A stretch of 64,000 bases of DNA, taken from Paenibacillus piri (GTDB lineage Bacteria > Bacillota > Bacilli > Paenibacillales > NBRC-103111). Position numbers and translations under genes: made by a program. The notes under the pieces are model-generated. The model saw only the letters and a list, made by a program, of their open reading frames with translations, was not told the DNA's origin and did not search any database. The number at the start of each line of letters is the position of its first letter. The stretch's first letter is position 1. The stretch is from positions 166,638 through 230,637 of the forward strand of contig NZ_SMRT01000013.1 in assembly GCF_004354045.1 (NCBI RefSeq), written 5' to 3'. Shown in pieces: positions 17,671-25,530 of the stretch.

Positions 17671-17739
17671 AGGTAACTGATGTATTATGGAGAAGCAGGT
17701 ACGGAAACGAAATACCGAAACCATGGGAGGGTTTAACCT

Positions 17740-18237
17740 ATGTATCCATCCATCCAAAGCTTTATTCAAGATTACCGGAATGAGTCGGCATCGACGCAAA
17801 AGCTGCTCGATACGCTGACCGACGAATCGCTCAAGCTGGAGACAGCCTCGGGTTATCGGACGCTCGGGCATTTGGCCTGGCATCTTATTCCGAGCGGCGG
17901 CCTGCTTCAGCCTACCGGCCTGAAGTTCGATGCCCCTCCGGAGGATGCCGAACCGCCGGCATCGGCATCCACGATCGCTCAAACGTATACAAAGACGGTC
18001 GAATCGCTGCTTGAGGCGGTCCAGACGCAATGGACCGACGCCAAGCTGCAGGAAACCGTGAACATGTTTGGTCAGGTCTGGACAAATGGCTTGACACTGC
18101 AAGTTTTTGTCCGGCATGAAATTCACCACCGCGGCCAACTGACCGTTCTGATGCGCCAGGCGGGGCTTCCTATCGCAGGCGTTTACGGCCCTTCAAAGGA
18201 AGAATGGATTGCGATGGGCATGGACGCCAAAGCGTAG
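17740..18237 (+). CDS. DinB-family protein
   Basis: This 165-residue four-helix protein has the DinB/YfiT metal triad pattern: HLAWHLI near the N-terminal third (H44/H48 region) and HEIHHRGQL near residues 125-132. DinB-like proteins are metal-binding enzymes, many acting as bacillithiol or mycothiol transferases in Gram-positive bacteria, so thiol-dependent detoxification is a plausible role. GGGAGG precedes the ATG. A 16-base inverted repeat upstream suggests regulation, and a strong terminator follows. The electrophile substrate is unknown. Confidence 0.85.
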   Translation: MYPSIQSFIQDYRNESASTQKLLDTLTDESLKLETASGYRTLGHLAWHLIPSGGLLQPTGLKFDAPPEDAEPPASASTIAQTYTKTVESLLEAVQTQWTDAKLQETVNMFGQVWTNGLTLQVFVRHEIHHRGQLTVLMRQAGLPIAGVYGPSKEEWIAMGMDAKA

Positions 18238-18310
18238 CCGTGCAGACCCTGGAAAGAATAGCTCCGCGGAACGGATCGTATCGCGTCCGTATGCGGTCGG
18301 AACCAAATAA

Positions 18311-18394
18311 AGCATCCTGATCTGATCTTCATTAGCGTCTGCTTGCCGCCGCTTGGCAAGCAGACGCTGAAGAGGAATGCAGGATGCTTTTTTG
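18311..18394. terminator. Bidirectional terminator between DinB and MFS genes
   Basis: A long nested hairpin: outer AGCATCCTG/CAGGATGCT, inner AGCGTCTGCTTGCC/GGCAAGCAGACGCT, followed by six T on the plus strand. A-rich sequence on the other flank could give a U tract on the minus strand. It serves the convergent genes on both sides. Confidence 0.85.
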
Positions 18395-18486
18395 CATGTG
18401 CCGATTAGGCAGGAAGCCGGCTGACCTCCGAAGGCGCTCGATCCGCTTCTGTAGGGCAGCGGCGCATCCTGCCATAACGCCGTCGG

Positions 18487-19887
18487 TCATGCAGGGTTTT
18501 TCTCCGGCGCGGGATGCCCGGCTTGATCGATACCGTCCCGGTTGCGTCTGCGGATGAATTGGAAGTAGAACAGCGCCGTATTGACAAGGATAAGCAGGCT
18601 GAGCGCGAGAAAAATGTTGCTGAACACGGCTGCTGACGGGTTGAGCAGCAGCGGATTGAGCGGCGGTGCGGATGCTCCGGAATCGAGCATTTTGCCGATC
18701 AGCGAGGTGGCGATGGCTCCGGCGATAAAGTTAACCATCATGAACAGGCCCATACCGACGCCGGTTTGCTCCCGCGGCAATGTCCGGGATACGGTATTGG
18801 ACAGGCCGATGCCGAGAAAGGTCGCGCCAATATTACCGAAGATGAGAAAGACCCACAGGATCGACGGCTGGATCCCGGCCGTGATCGACAGCAGCGCAAA
18901 GGAAACGAACTGGAAGGCGACGGCGATCAGGACGAGGAATACATTGCCTTTCCGGTCCGCCAGCCTGCCGCCCGCGCGGCTGAGCAGCGATGCGGCGATA
19001 GCGCCGGGGAACATGACAAACCCGACTACCGCAGGGGACAAATGGTTCATTTGCGTCAGCATCTGCGGCAGCAGGAACGGAATGCCGAAGCCGAGGCCGC
19101 TTCCGATGAACGATACCAGAATGCCAATGGAATAATTTCTGTTCTTGAAAATGGCGGGCTGAATAAACGGCTGCTCCGTACGGTGAATATAAAGGATAAA
19201 CAGCGCTAGCAGCACGGCGCCTGCGGCAAATAGCGGCCATGAGCTATTGGTAATGCCGAGCAGGAAGACCGCGATCGTCACGGCCAACAAGGAGCCGCCG
19301 GGCAGATCCGTTTTGCCGGCCGTACCTTTGTGGTCGTCCAAATATTTGCGGTAATAAGGCAACGTAAGCAGGGCCAGTACGGATAACAGAAATAAATAAC
19401 GCCAGCTGGCCATGCTCGTTACGAAGCCCGCGATGATCGGACCGATGGCCGTGCCGAGCGCCAGGCCGGACGAGGTGATGCCCAAGGCGCGTCCGCGGCT
19501 CTCCGGCGGGAAATAACGCACGGGAATAATCATCGCCGTAGCCGGGATGACGGACGCTCCGATGGATTGCAGAATGCGCCCGGCGATAATCATCCAATAG
19601 TGCGATGCGGCGAAGCCAAGCAGAGAGCCTACCGCAAAGAAAGAAAGTCCGATCGTCAACAAATCCTTCAAGCGGTATTTGTCGGCCAGCTTGCCATATG
19701 TAATGGAGCCGATGGCGTACACAATAATATAAGCCGTAACCACCCAGCTGACTTGCGAGGCGGAAAGCTGGAACTGCGCTCCAATGGCGGGCAGGGCAAC
19801 GTTGAACATGGTCGCGTTCATGACGGATAGGATGAGAGTGAAGGCCAATACCCGAATCAATTTTTCGGCGGCAGGGGAAGTATGCAT
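18487..19887 (-). CDS. MFS multidrug exporter (DHA2, 14-helix type)
   Basis: The 466-residue protein is a drug:H+ antiporter. It contains the loop 2-3 signature GKLADKYRLKDLL and the motif-C-like stretch GLALGTAIGPIIAG, which marks exporters. Around 14 hydrophobic helices are predicted by eye, matching DHA2 members such as Tet(L) or LmrB. The ATG at 19887 is preceded by GAAGGAG; an upstream in-frame extension lacks a site. It is monocistronic, with TATAAT about 25 bases ahead. The substrate is unknown. Confidence 0.87.
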   Translation of the reverse strand: MHTSPAAEKLIRVLAFTLILSVMNATMFNVALPAIGAQFQLSASQVSWVVTAYIIVYAIGSITYGKLADKYRLKDLLTIGLSFFAVGSLLGFAASHYWMIIAGRILQSIGASVIPATAMIIPVRYFPPESRGRALGITSSGLALGTAIGPIIAGFVTSMASWRYLFLLSVLALLTLPYYRKYLDDHKGTAGKTDLPGGSLLAVTIAVFLLGITNSSWPLFAAGAVLLALFILYIHRTEQPFIQPAIFKNRNYSIGILVSFIGSGLGFGIPFLLPQMLTQMNHLSPAVVGFVMFPGAIAASLLSRAGGRLADRKGNVFLVLIAVAFQFVSFALLSITAGIQPSILWVFLIFGNIGATFLGIGLSNTVSRTLPREQTGVGMGLFMMVNFIAGAIATSLIGKMLDSGASAPPLNPLLLNPSAAVFSNIFLALSLLILVNTALFYFQFIRRRNRDGIDQAGHPAPEKNPA

Positions 19888-20101
19888 ACAGTCTCCTTCT
19901 TGAAATTTGATTATAGTGAAGAATGATGAACCGCAACGTTGAAGCGGCTCCGTCGGAAATACATTCATAATGGACTGCTGCGGATGGACATCGGGATGGA
20001 ACGATTTGGTACGGGAGCTATTATACTACTTATTTTCCGTCAACTCCAGCAGCGGGCTGCACAAAAGACCGGTTGTCAGGAAGCGAACTGAAACGATTTT
20101 G

Positions 20102-20130
20102 TTGACAATGATAATCATTTTCAATTAAAT
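20102..20130 (+). promoter_or_regulatory. Fur-box-covered promoter
   Basis: TTGACA (20102-20107) and TTAAAT (20125-20130) are spaced by 17 bases. Bases 20104-20122 match the 19-base Fur box consensus at 17 of 19 positions (core AATGATAATCATT). Iron-bound Fur would block this promoter directly. The only gene immediately downstream is a nitroreductase remnant. Confidence 0.8.
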
Positions 20131-20155
20131 AAGAATAACGAACCGACATAAGGAT

Positions 20156-20383
20156 GTGAGCTTCCATGCGCCTACCGTATTCAGCCTGCTCGCCTGGGAG
20201 CATGGAATCGGTATGGTATGGGAGAGCTACCCGCTTATGCACGAACCAGCTTTCCGCGAAGCATTGGGCATCGGTCCGGGGGAAAAGGTGGTTGGCAGCC
20301 TGCATGTCGGGTATCCGGCGGCAATTCCTGCGGCACAGCCGAGAACCGCTGCCGACCGTCTGCTGACGGTGATCGGCGGCTAA
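20156..20383 (+). pseudogene. C-terminal remnant of a nitroreductase-family gene
   Basis: About 73 codons resemble the last third of FMN nitroreductases: SLLAWEHGIGMVWES, then FREALGIGPGEKVVGSLHVGYP and a short tail. Full proteins are around 200 residues, and the N-terminal FMN and dimer segments are absent. The nearest ATG with a spaced AAGGA site (20166) is in another frame. The likely history is a deletion joining the Fur-controlled leader to the 3' end of the gene. A functional small protein from the GTG at 20156 seems unlikely. Confidence 0.65.
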
Positions 20384-20476
20384 TGCAGCGACTTGAGCCG
20401 GTGTGCTACAATAGACGATAGCTGAAAACGCTGTCAACCCCAAATACCCAAATAATGAAGAAGGCGGGAAATGACT

Positions 20477-20770
20477 ATGGTTGAGCATCTCGTATTATTT
20501 AAGCTGCATGAAGGAACAAGCGAGGCGGATAAACAAAAAGTCGTCGATACGCTGCAGGGCTTGAAGGAAATTCCCGGCATCGCCGAATTTTCGGTTGGCT
20601 TGAACCATTCCCGGGAGGGCAAAAGCAAAGGATTCGAGGTAGGGATGCGGATCGGCTTCAAAGATCAGGCTTCGCTGGACGCCTATTTGCCGAGCGAACG
20701 TCATAAATCGCTGATCGGCCAAGTGAACAAGCATTTCGCCGATGTCATCGTTCTGGATTATACGTGGTAA
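20477..20770 (+). CDS. Dabb-family (stress-responsive A/B barrel) protein
   Basis: This 97-residue protein matches the Dabb fold: MVEHLVLFKL at the start, EIPGIAEFSVGLNHS in the middle, then FEVGMRIGFKD and HFADVIVLDY at the end. Dabb proteins are dimeric ferredoxin-like barrels; some are polyketide or olivetolic-acid cyclases, most are uncharacterised and stress-linked. ATG 20477 is preferred because the family starts with this motif; ATG 20471 is possible. A TGCTACAAT extended -10 lies about 65 bases upstream. It is monocistronic. Confidence 0.82.
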   Translation: MVEHLVLFKLHEGTSEADKQKVVDTLQGLKEIPGIAEFSVGLNHSREGKSKGFEVGMRIGFKDQASLDAYLPSERHKSLIGQVNKHFADVIVLDYTW

Positions 20771-20884
20771 GGGAGCCGGGCAAGGAAACGCTGCGCAGAA
20801 GGCAGGCTAATCTTGAGCAGGGCATTCCCGTCGAGCCGTCCATTTGGAAGCAGGTTCTGGCTTTGTAAACGCGAGGGCGCAGAC

Positions 20885-23194
20885 TTAAAAAACCGTAGTC
20901 TGCGCCCCGTTCTGCTTCTCTCTGTACTGCCCCGGCGTGATTCCCTCGTTTTTCTTGAATATCCGGTTGAAATACGGCGGCTGATAGCCGACCTGAACGG
21001 CGATATCGTTGATCTTCTCATCCGTTTCCACCAGCAGCCGCTTCGCGGTGTCCAATCGGTAGTTCGTCAAATAGTCGATAAACGTGCTGCCGGTCACCTG
21101 CTTGAAGCCGAGGCTCAGTTTTTTCGGGTACGTGCCGTGCAGATCGGCGCAGTACTCTAATGAAATATCTTTCATATACATTTCATGAATCGTGATCAGT
21201 ACCTTTTCCACGAGCTGCTTGAGCTGCACATCCTGTGTGACGTGAAGCTCGCGGATGTAAGGGAGGATGAGCTGCCGTTTGATGCTCTGCAGCACGGCGT
21301 CAGGATCCTGCAGCTGAATCAGCTGCTCCCACTGCATCTCGCCGTCATCGAGCTGCTGCGGATTGAATCCCGCCAACATGATCGCATTCCGCAGATTGCC
21401 GTACAGCTGCAGCAAACCTTGGCGTACCTGAAGTTCTTTCACCGACTGGCGCTGAAGAACGGCCAGGAAGTCGTCCATCGCCCGGTACAGCTCGGCTTCC
21501 ATTCCCATCCGCAGCGCATGAATGATCTCCTTTTCCGTTTCCATAGGATACGTGATATGGTGCTGGCCTTCGGGCATCATTTCGTCCAAATACAAGATTT
21601 GCCGCTGCTCGTTCAGCCTTTTATGGCTGAGCGCCTTTCGCGTGTCATCGAACAGGTCCGGTATGCTGCGCAACGATACGGTGCTCTTGCCGACGCAAAC
21701 GGCGGTATGCACCTTCAACAGGCTGTACAGCGTGGCGGCCAGCTCTTCGGCCAAATTGTACAGCGCCGCTTTGACATCTTCCATGGCGTGGTCGTGCCGG
21801 AAACGGACAAGCAGACCGACGGTCATATCCTGATAATTGATGACGCTTGCTTCCAATGCTTTACCGCTCGTTATTTCCTCCACCATGTTGGCGGCGGCAA
21901 AGGTAACAAGCTGCTCGTCGCCGGGTGAAAATTTCCCTTCCGAATGATACAGACCGTGCAGCTGCACAACCATTACGGCATGCAGCTTATCCTGTACATC
22001 CCAGCCGTACTGCTCCATCCGATCGGCGATTTCCCCATCGTTGAGAAAATACAGATGCCCCTGAACAAGCTGAAGCAGGAAATTTTCGCGCAGCGAAGGC
22101 AGCTGCGTATCGAGCCGCTCCTGCAAAATTTGGCTTTCGCGCGACAAATGCTTCCATTCGCTTGCAATATAATCGATTTCATCCGTTCCCTCGGCGCTGC
22201 GTTTTCCCGATCGCAGCAACAGGACAAGCCTGCGGATCGGTCGGTACAGCTGTCGCGATGCCAGCCACGACAAGCCTAATGCCAGCAGCAGCCCGGCGCA
22301 TCCGGCATAAAATACGACCCTTGACAGCAGCCTGACCGGCTCGGTCAGCTGCTCCAGCGGGGTAGCCGTGGCAACCGTCCAAATATGCCCGATCCGCTTC
22401 ATTTTGCCGAACGAGACGGAGAAGGTTTGCCCTTTCCAGCTTTCGATGACCGAATCGCGGTCCTGTCCTTGTCCCTTGACGACCTCCGTTACAAATAAAT
22501 CCAATTCGCTCGGTGCAGCCGACCCGTCACGACCAAGCGAAATATATTTGCCGTCCTGCTGCATCAGCAGCTTCGATCCGCCGCCGCCCGGCTCCAGCTC
22601 TCCGATCAAGCGGTTCAACTGCTTGGCGTTGATCTCTACGATCAGCGCTGCTTCGGTCGGCCCTACGCCCCCGGATAAACGAACGACAAGCATGTAAGGA
22701 GCGGAATTGGCGTTTTTGGAAATCGTATCGGTCCAAAAAATATCGCGCTGGTACGAGATGAGCGAACGGTAAGCCTCAAGCGCGTCGCGCGAATCGAATC
22801 TCAAAATGCCCTTGTTTTCCTTGATCAGCACTTCTTGTTTATCGAGATAAAGGCTTACGTCCTCAATGAGCTGGTCGGACGACTTGATCCATGTCAGCGA
22901 TTTGAAAATTACTTGCTGAATATTGTAAAAATCTTTTTCCACATCCAGATTGCCGTATGTGTTGCTCAGGTTAAGATTGAACGACCATTGGGCGAGAACC
23001 GTTTCCAGATGGGCCAGATTGCTGTCGATCCTTTCCGTCGCGTAAGCGACCTGCTGTTGATGGGTTCTTTTGGCTTCGGCCTCAATATTGGCCGTTCCGA
23101 GGATGTAGACGAACAGCCCGATAATGGCCGCAGGCAGGCAAGCACTGATAGCCGCTATGAGAAATGTATGCCGGTAGTGCTTATTTTTCCACAT
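20885..23194 (-). CDS. Membrane-bound Cache-AraC transcriptional regulator
   Basis: The 769-residue protein starts with a transmembrane helix (about 8-32), then an extracytoplasmic Cache-like sensor, a second helix near residues 295-315 (VVFYAGCAGLLLALGLSWLA), a cytoplasmic linker and a C-terminal AraC double helix-turn-helix (about 665-765, with ISLEYCADLHGTYPKKLS and INDIAVQVGYQPPYFNRIFKK). This architecture is common in Paenibacillus beside Lpl-type sugar importers, whose transcription it activates when sugar is sensed outside. It is divergent from exactly such an operon at 23404. The ATG at 23194 follows a G-rich ribosome site; the longer frame is not supported. The ligand is unknown. Confidence 0.88.
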   Translation of the reverse strand: MWKNKHYRHTFLIAAISACLPAAIIGLFVYILGTANIEAEAKRTHQQQVAYATERIDSNLAHLETVLAQWSFNLNLSNTYGNLDVEKDFYNIQQVIFKSLTWIKSSDQLIEDVSLYLDKQEVLIKENKGILRFDSRDALEAYRSLISYQRDIFWTDTISKNANSAPYMLVVRLSGGVGPTEAALIVEINAKQLNRLIGELEPGGGGSKLLMQQDGKYISLGRDGSAAPSELDLFVTEVVKGQGQDRDSVIESWKGQTFSVSFGKMKRIGHIWTVATATPLEQLTEPVRLLSRVVFYAGCAGLLLALGLSWLASRQLYRPIRRLVLLLRSGKRSAEGTDEIDYIASEWKHLSRESQILQERLDTQLPSLRENFLLQLVQGHLYFLNDGEIADRMEQYGWDVQDKLHAVMVVQLHGLYHSEGKFSPGDEQLVTFAAANMVEEITSGKALEASVINYQDMTVGLLVRFRHDHAMEDVKAALYNLAEELAATLYSLLKVHTAVCVGKSTVSLRSIPDLFDDTRKALSHKRLNEQRQILYLDEMMPEGQHHITYPMETEKEIIHALRMGMEAELYRAMDDFLAVLQRQSVKELQVRQGLLQLYGNLRNAIMLAGFNPQQLDDGEMQWEQLIQLQDPDAVLQSIKRQLILPYIRELHVTQDVQLKQLVEKVLITIHEMYMKDISLEYCADLHGTYPKKLSLGFKQVTGSTFIDYLTNYRLDTAKRLLVETDEKINDIAVQVGYQPPYFNRIFKKNEGITPGQYREKQNGAQTTVF

Positions 23195-23262
23195 GTCGTC
23201 ATCCCCCCGTACGCTTAATCTTAATACAAACTTCCGCCATAAAGCCATAGGTTTCGGGCTCT

Positions 23263-23357
23263 GGAATGAATGTGCAATCGCCGGAAATAAGCGGGAATAG
23301 GAGTTCAATCGGCGGAAATGCCGCAGAATAAGAGTTCAATTGCAGGAAACGGAGGCG
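23263..23357. repeat. Three imperfect 31-bp direct repeats
   Basis: Units start near 23263, 23294 and 23325, with a shared core close to GGAATAGGAGTTCAATCGGC and a following GGAAA block. The period is exactly 31 bases. They fill the regulator-permease intergenic region just before the ribosome site of the first permease gene, so they might be regulator binding sites on one DNA face (about three turns) or a dispersed repeat. Confidence 0.6.
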
Positions 23358-23403
23358 GCTCCTATAGTGAGATCAAAGAACAACAAGGAGAGTGGTGATA
23401 GCC

Positions 23404-24384
23404 ATGAGCGAACAAAAGCAGCTGTCGATTGAAGCGGGGAAATGGAGCACGGCATCCCGGAAACATCGTTCGCTGCATATCCGAACCGTATGGCGCGGGG
23501 TCGTGAGAGACAAATATTTGTACTTGCTTGCACTGCCGATGCTCGTTTATTTTCTCGTCTTTAAATATGTACCGATGTGGGGGGTATTGATCGCGTTCAA
23601 AAATTATACGCCCTACGTCGGTTTTTGGGACAGCCCTTGGGTAGGTCTGGCGCATTTCGAACGTTTTTTCGCAAATGAAGATTTTGTAATTTTGCTGCGC
23701 AATACGCTCGCGATCAATGTGTTGAATCTGGCGCTCTTTTTCCCGCTGCCGATTTTACTGTCCGTGATGCTGAACGAGGTCCGCATAGAATGGGTGAAAC
23801 GGACGATGCAGTCGGTTATTTATTTGCCGCACTTTTTGTCCTGGGTGGTCATTGCCGGCATTACGTTTCTGATGCTGTCCACGTCCGAAGGCGTGATCAA
23901 CAAAATGCTGTTCGCACTCGGCTTTGACAAATACCCGTTTCTGACGACGCCGGACCTGTTCTGGCTGCTGCTGACGTTTCAGTCCATATGGAAGGAAGCC
24001 GGTTGGGGGACGGTTATTTTCCTGGCCGCCATTGCTTCTGTAGACACACAGCTGTACGAGGCCGCCAAAATGGACGGAGCCGGGCGTCTTCGCCAAATAT
24101 GGCATATCACCCTTCCGGCTATCCGCAATGTGATCGTCATTTTGCTTATTTTGCGGGTCGGCCATATGATGGATGTCGGCTTCGAGCAGGTATACCTGAT
24201 GATGAATGGAGCCGTGTCCGATGTAGCCGATGTGTTCGATACGTATGTGTACCGCAGCGGGATTCAGCAGGCGCAGTTCAGCTACAGTACCGCAGTCGGG
24301 CTGTTCAAGTCGATCGTAGGCGTTGTACTTGTCGTGGTGACCAACCGGCTGGCCAAAAAGTTCGGCGAGGAAGGCGTGTATTAA
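23404..24384 (+). CDS. Lpl-type ABC sugar importer permease 1
   Basis: This 326-residue inner-membrane protein resembles LplB/YtcP-system permeases of CUT1 importers. It has six helices, opening with YLYLLALPMLVYFLVFKYVP, and the EAA loop EAAKMDGAGRLRQIWHITLP that docks the ATPase. No ATPase gene is present; such systems usually share MsmX. Candidate starts are GTG 23392/23395 and ATG 23404; the ATG is preferred although AAGGAG is 13 bases away. Two copies of a stem-loop repeat separate it from the second permease gene. Confidence 0.9.
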   Translation: MSEQKQLSIEAGKWSTASRKHRSLHIRTVWRGVVRDKYLYLLALPMLVYFLVFKYVPMWGVLIAFKNYTPYVGFWDSPWVGLAHFERFFANEDFVILLRNTLAINVLNLALFFPLPILLSVMLNEVRIEWVKRTMQSVIYLPHFLSWVVIAGITFLMLSTSEGVINKMLFALGFDKYPFLTTPDLFWLLLTFQSIWKEAGWGTVIFLAAIASVDTQLYEAAKMDGAGRLRQIWHITLPAIRNVIVILLILRVGHMMDVGFEQVYLMMNGAVSDVADVFDTYVYRSGIQQAQFSYSTAVGLFKSIVGVVLVVVTNRLAKKFGEEGVY

Positions 24385-24390
24385 GCCAAA

Positions 24391-24510
24391 CCCCCGAAAG
24401 TGACGCAAAGCTCTGAAGCGGATTCCGAATACTTTTGGGGGAGCCCCCGAAAGTGACGCGAAGCACTGAAGTGGACACCGAATACTTTTGGAGGAATCCC
24501 CGAATAGACG
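24391..24510 (+). repeat. 53-bp tandem stem-loop repeat between permease genes
   Basis: Two full copies (24391-24443, 24444-24496) differ at about seven positions, and the beginning of a third copy follows. Each copy folds on itself: CCCCCGAAAGT at its start pairs with ACTTTTGGGGG (or ACTTTTGGAGG) at its end. The 53-base period is not a multiple of three, so it is not coding. In mRNA these would be tandem hairpins just before the second permease's ribosome site. Confidence 0.85.
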
Positions 24511-24549
24511 TCGCGGTTCCATACATTCGAAGAAGGGAGGAACAAATCC

Positions 24550-25428
24550 ATGAACCAAAATGTCGCCGACAAGCTGTTTCAAACGGCGGTGATGACGATT
24601 TTGACTATCGTTGCGCTGCTGATGCTGTTTCCGTTCTATTATGTGTTCGTCGTTTCGTTTACATCGCCGGTCGAATATTTGCGGAAAGGGCTGGTGCTGC
24701 TGCCGAGCGAATGGACATTGACCTCGTACAAATATTTGCTCGCCAACAACGTGTTCGTAAAAGCCGCCGGGGTCAGCACGTTTCTCGCCGTCGTCGGGAC
24801 GGTGCTCAGCCTGATCGTAACCTCTGCGGGCGCATACACTTTGTCGCGCAAAAGGCTGCACGGGCGCCGCATGCTGCTCATTCTTATTTTGCTGACGACA
24901 CTGTTTAATCCCGGCATAGTTCCGCCTTACCTGGTTGTCCGGGAGCTCGGCTTGATGAACAGCATTTGGTCGCTCATTATTCCCGTATTAACGAGCGGCT
25001 GGTACGTCATTCTGATGAGAGGCTTTTTCGAGAGCATTCCCGACGAGCTGGAGGAAGCGGGAAAAATCGACGGGGCGTCGGATATCGGAGTGTTTACGCG
25101 GATTATACTGCCGTTGTCGCTTCCATCGTTGGCGGCCTTCGGGCTATTTTATGCAGTGGCTTATTGGAACACGTTCTTTTCGGCCATTTTGTATATCAAT
25201 AAAGCGGATCTGAGGCCGCTGCAGGTCGTACTGCAAATGCTGCTGATCGACTCGTCAAGCTCGTCCTCGGGAGAAATCGCCAACCAGATGAGCAGTGAGA
25301 TCGCGATTCCGACCGATACGCTGAAAATGGCGGCGGTCGTCATCTCCACAGTACCGATTTTGCTCGTTTATCCGTTTTTGCAGAAGCATTTTGCCAAGGG
25401 GGTTATGGTAGGCTCGATCAAGGGGTGA
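24550..25428 (+). CDS. Lpl-type ABC sugar importer permease 2
   Basis: This 292-residue permease resembles LplC/YtcP. It has six helices and the EAA loop EEAGKIDGASDIGVFTRIILP-like (residues about 163-183), typical of CUT1 partners. GGGAGG precedes the ATG. With the first permease it should form the heterodimeric channel. The tandem hairpins directly upstream may set its translation relative to the first permease. Confidence 0.9.
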   Translation: MNQNVADKLFQTAVMTILTIVALLMLFPFYYVFVVSFTSPVEYLRKGLVLLPSEWTLTSYKYLLANNVFVKAAGVSTFLAVVGTVLSLIVTSAGAYTLSRKRLHGRRMLLILILLTTLFNPGIVPPYLVVRELGLMNSIWSLIIPVLTSGWYVILMRGFFESIPDELEEAGKIDGASDIGVFTRIILPLSLPSLAAFGLFYAVAYWNTFFSAILYINKADLRPLQVVLQMLLIDSSSSSSGEIANQMSSEIAIPTDTLKMAAVVISTVPILLVYPFLQKHFAKGVMVGSIKG

Positions 25429-25530
25429 TGGGATGGCGGCTCTTGCCCGATGGCAGGGGGAGAGACCGGCGCATGAATTTGAAATGACGGAGCGGCTGCG
25501 CTACATTACAATTAACAGGGAGGTTTAAGT

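Noticed and set aside
23263..23357. 31-bp repeats considered as a CRISPR array
   Set aside because: Units are directly adjacent and degenerate, without unique spacers.
24391..24510. Tandem repeats considered as a CRISPR array
   Set aside because: Copies are contiguous with no variable spacers, each is self-complementary, and there are no cas genes.
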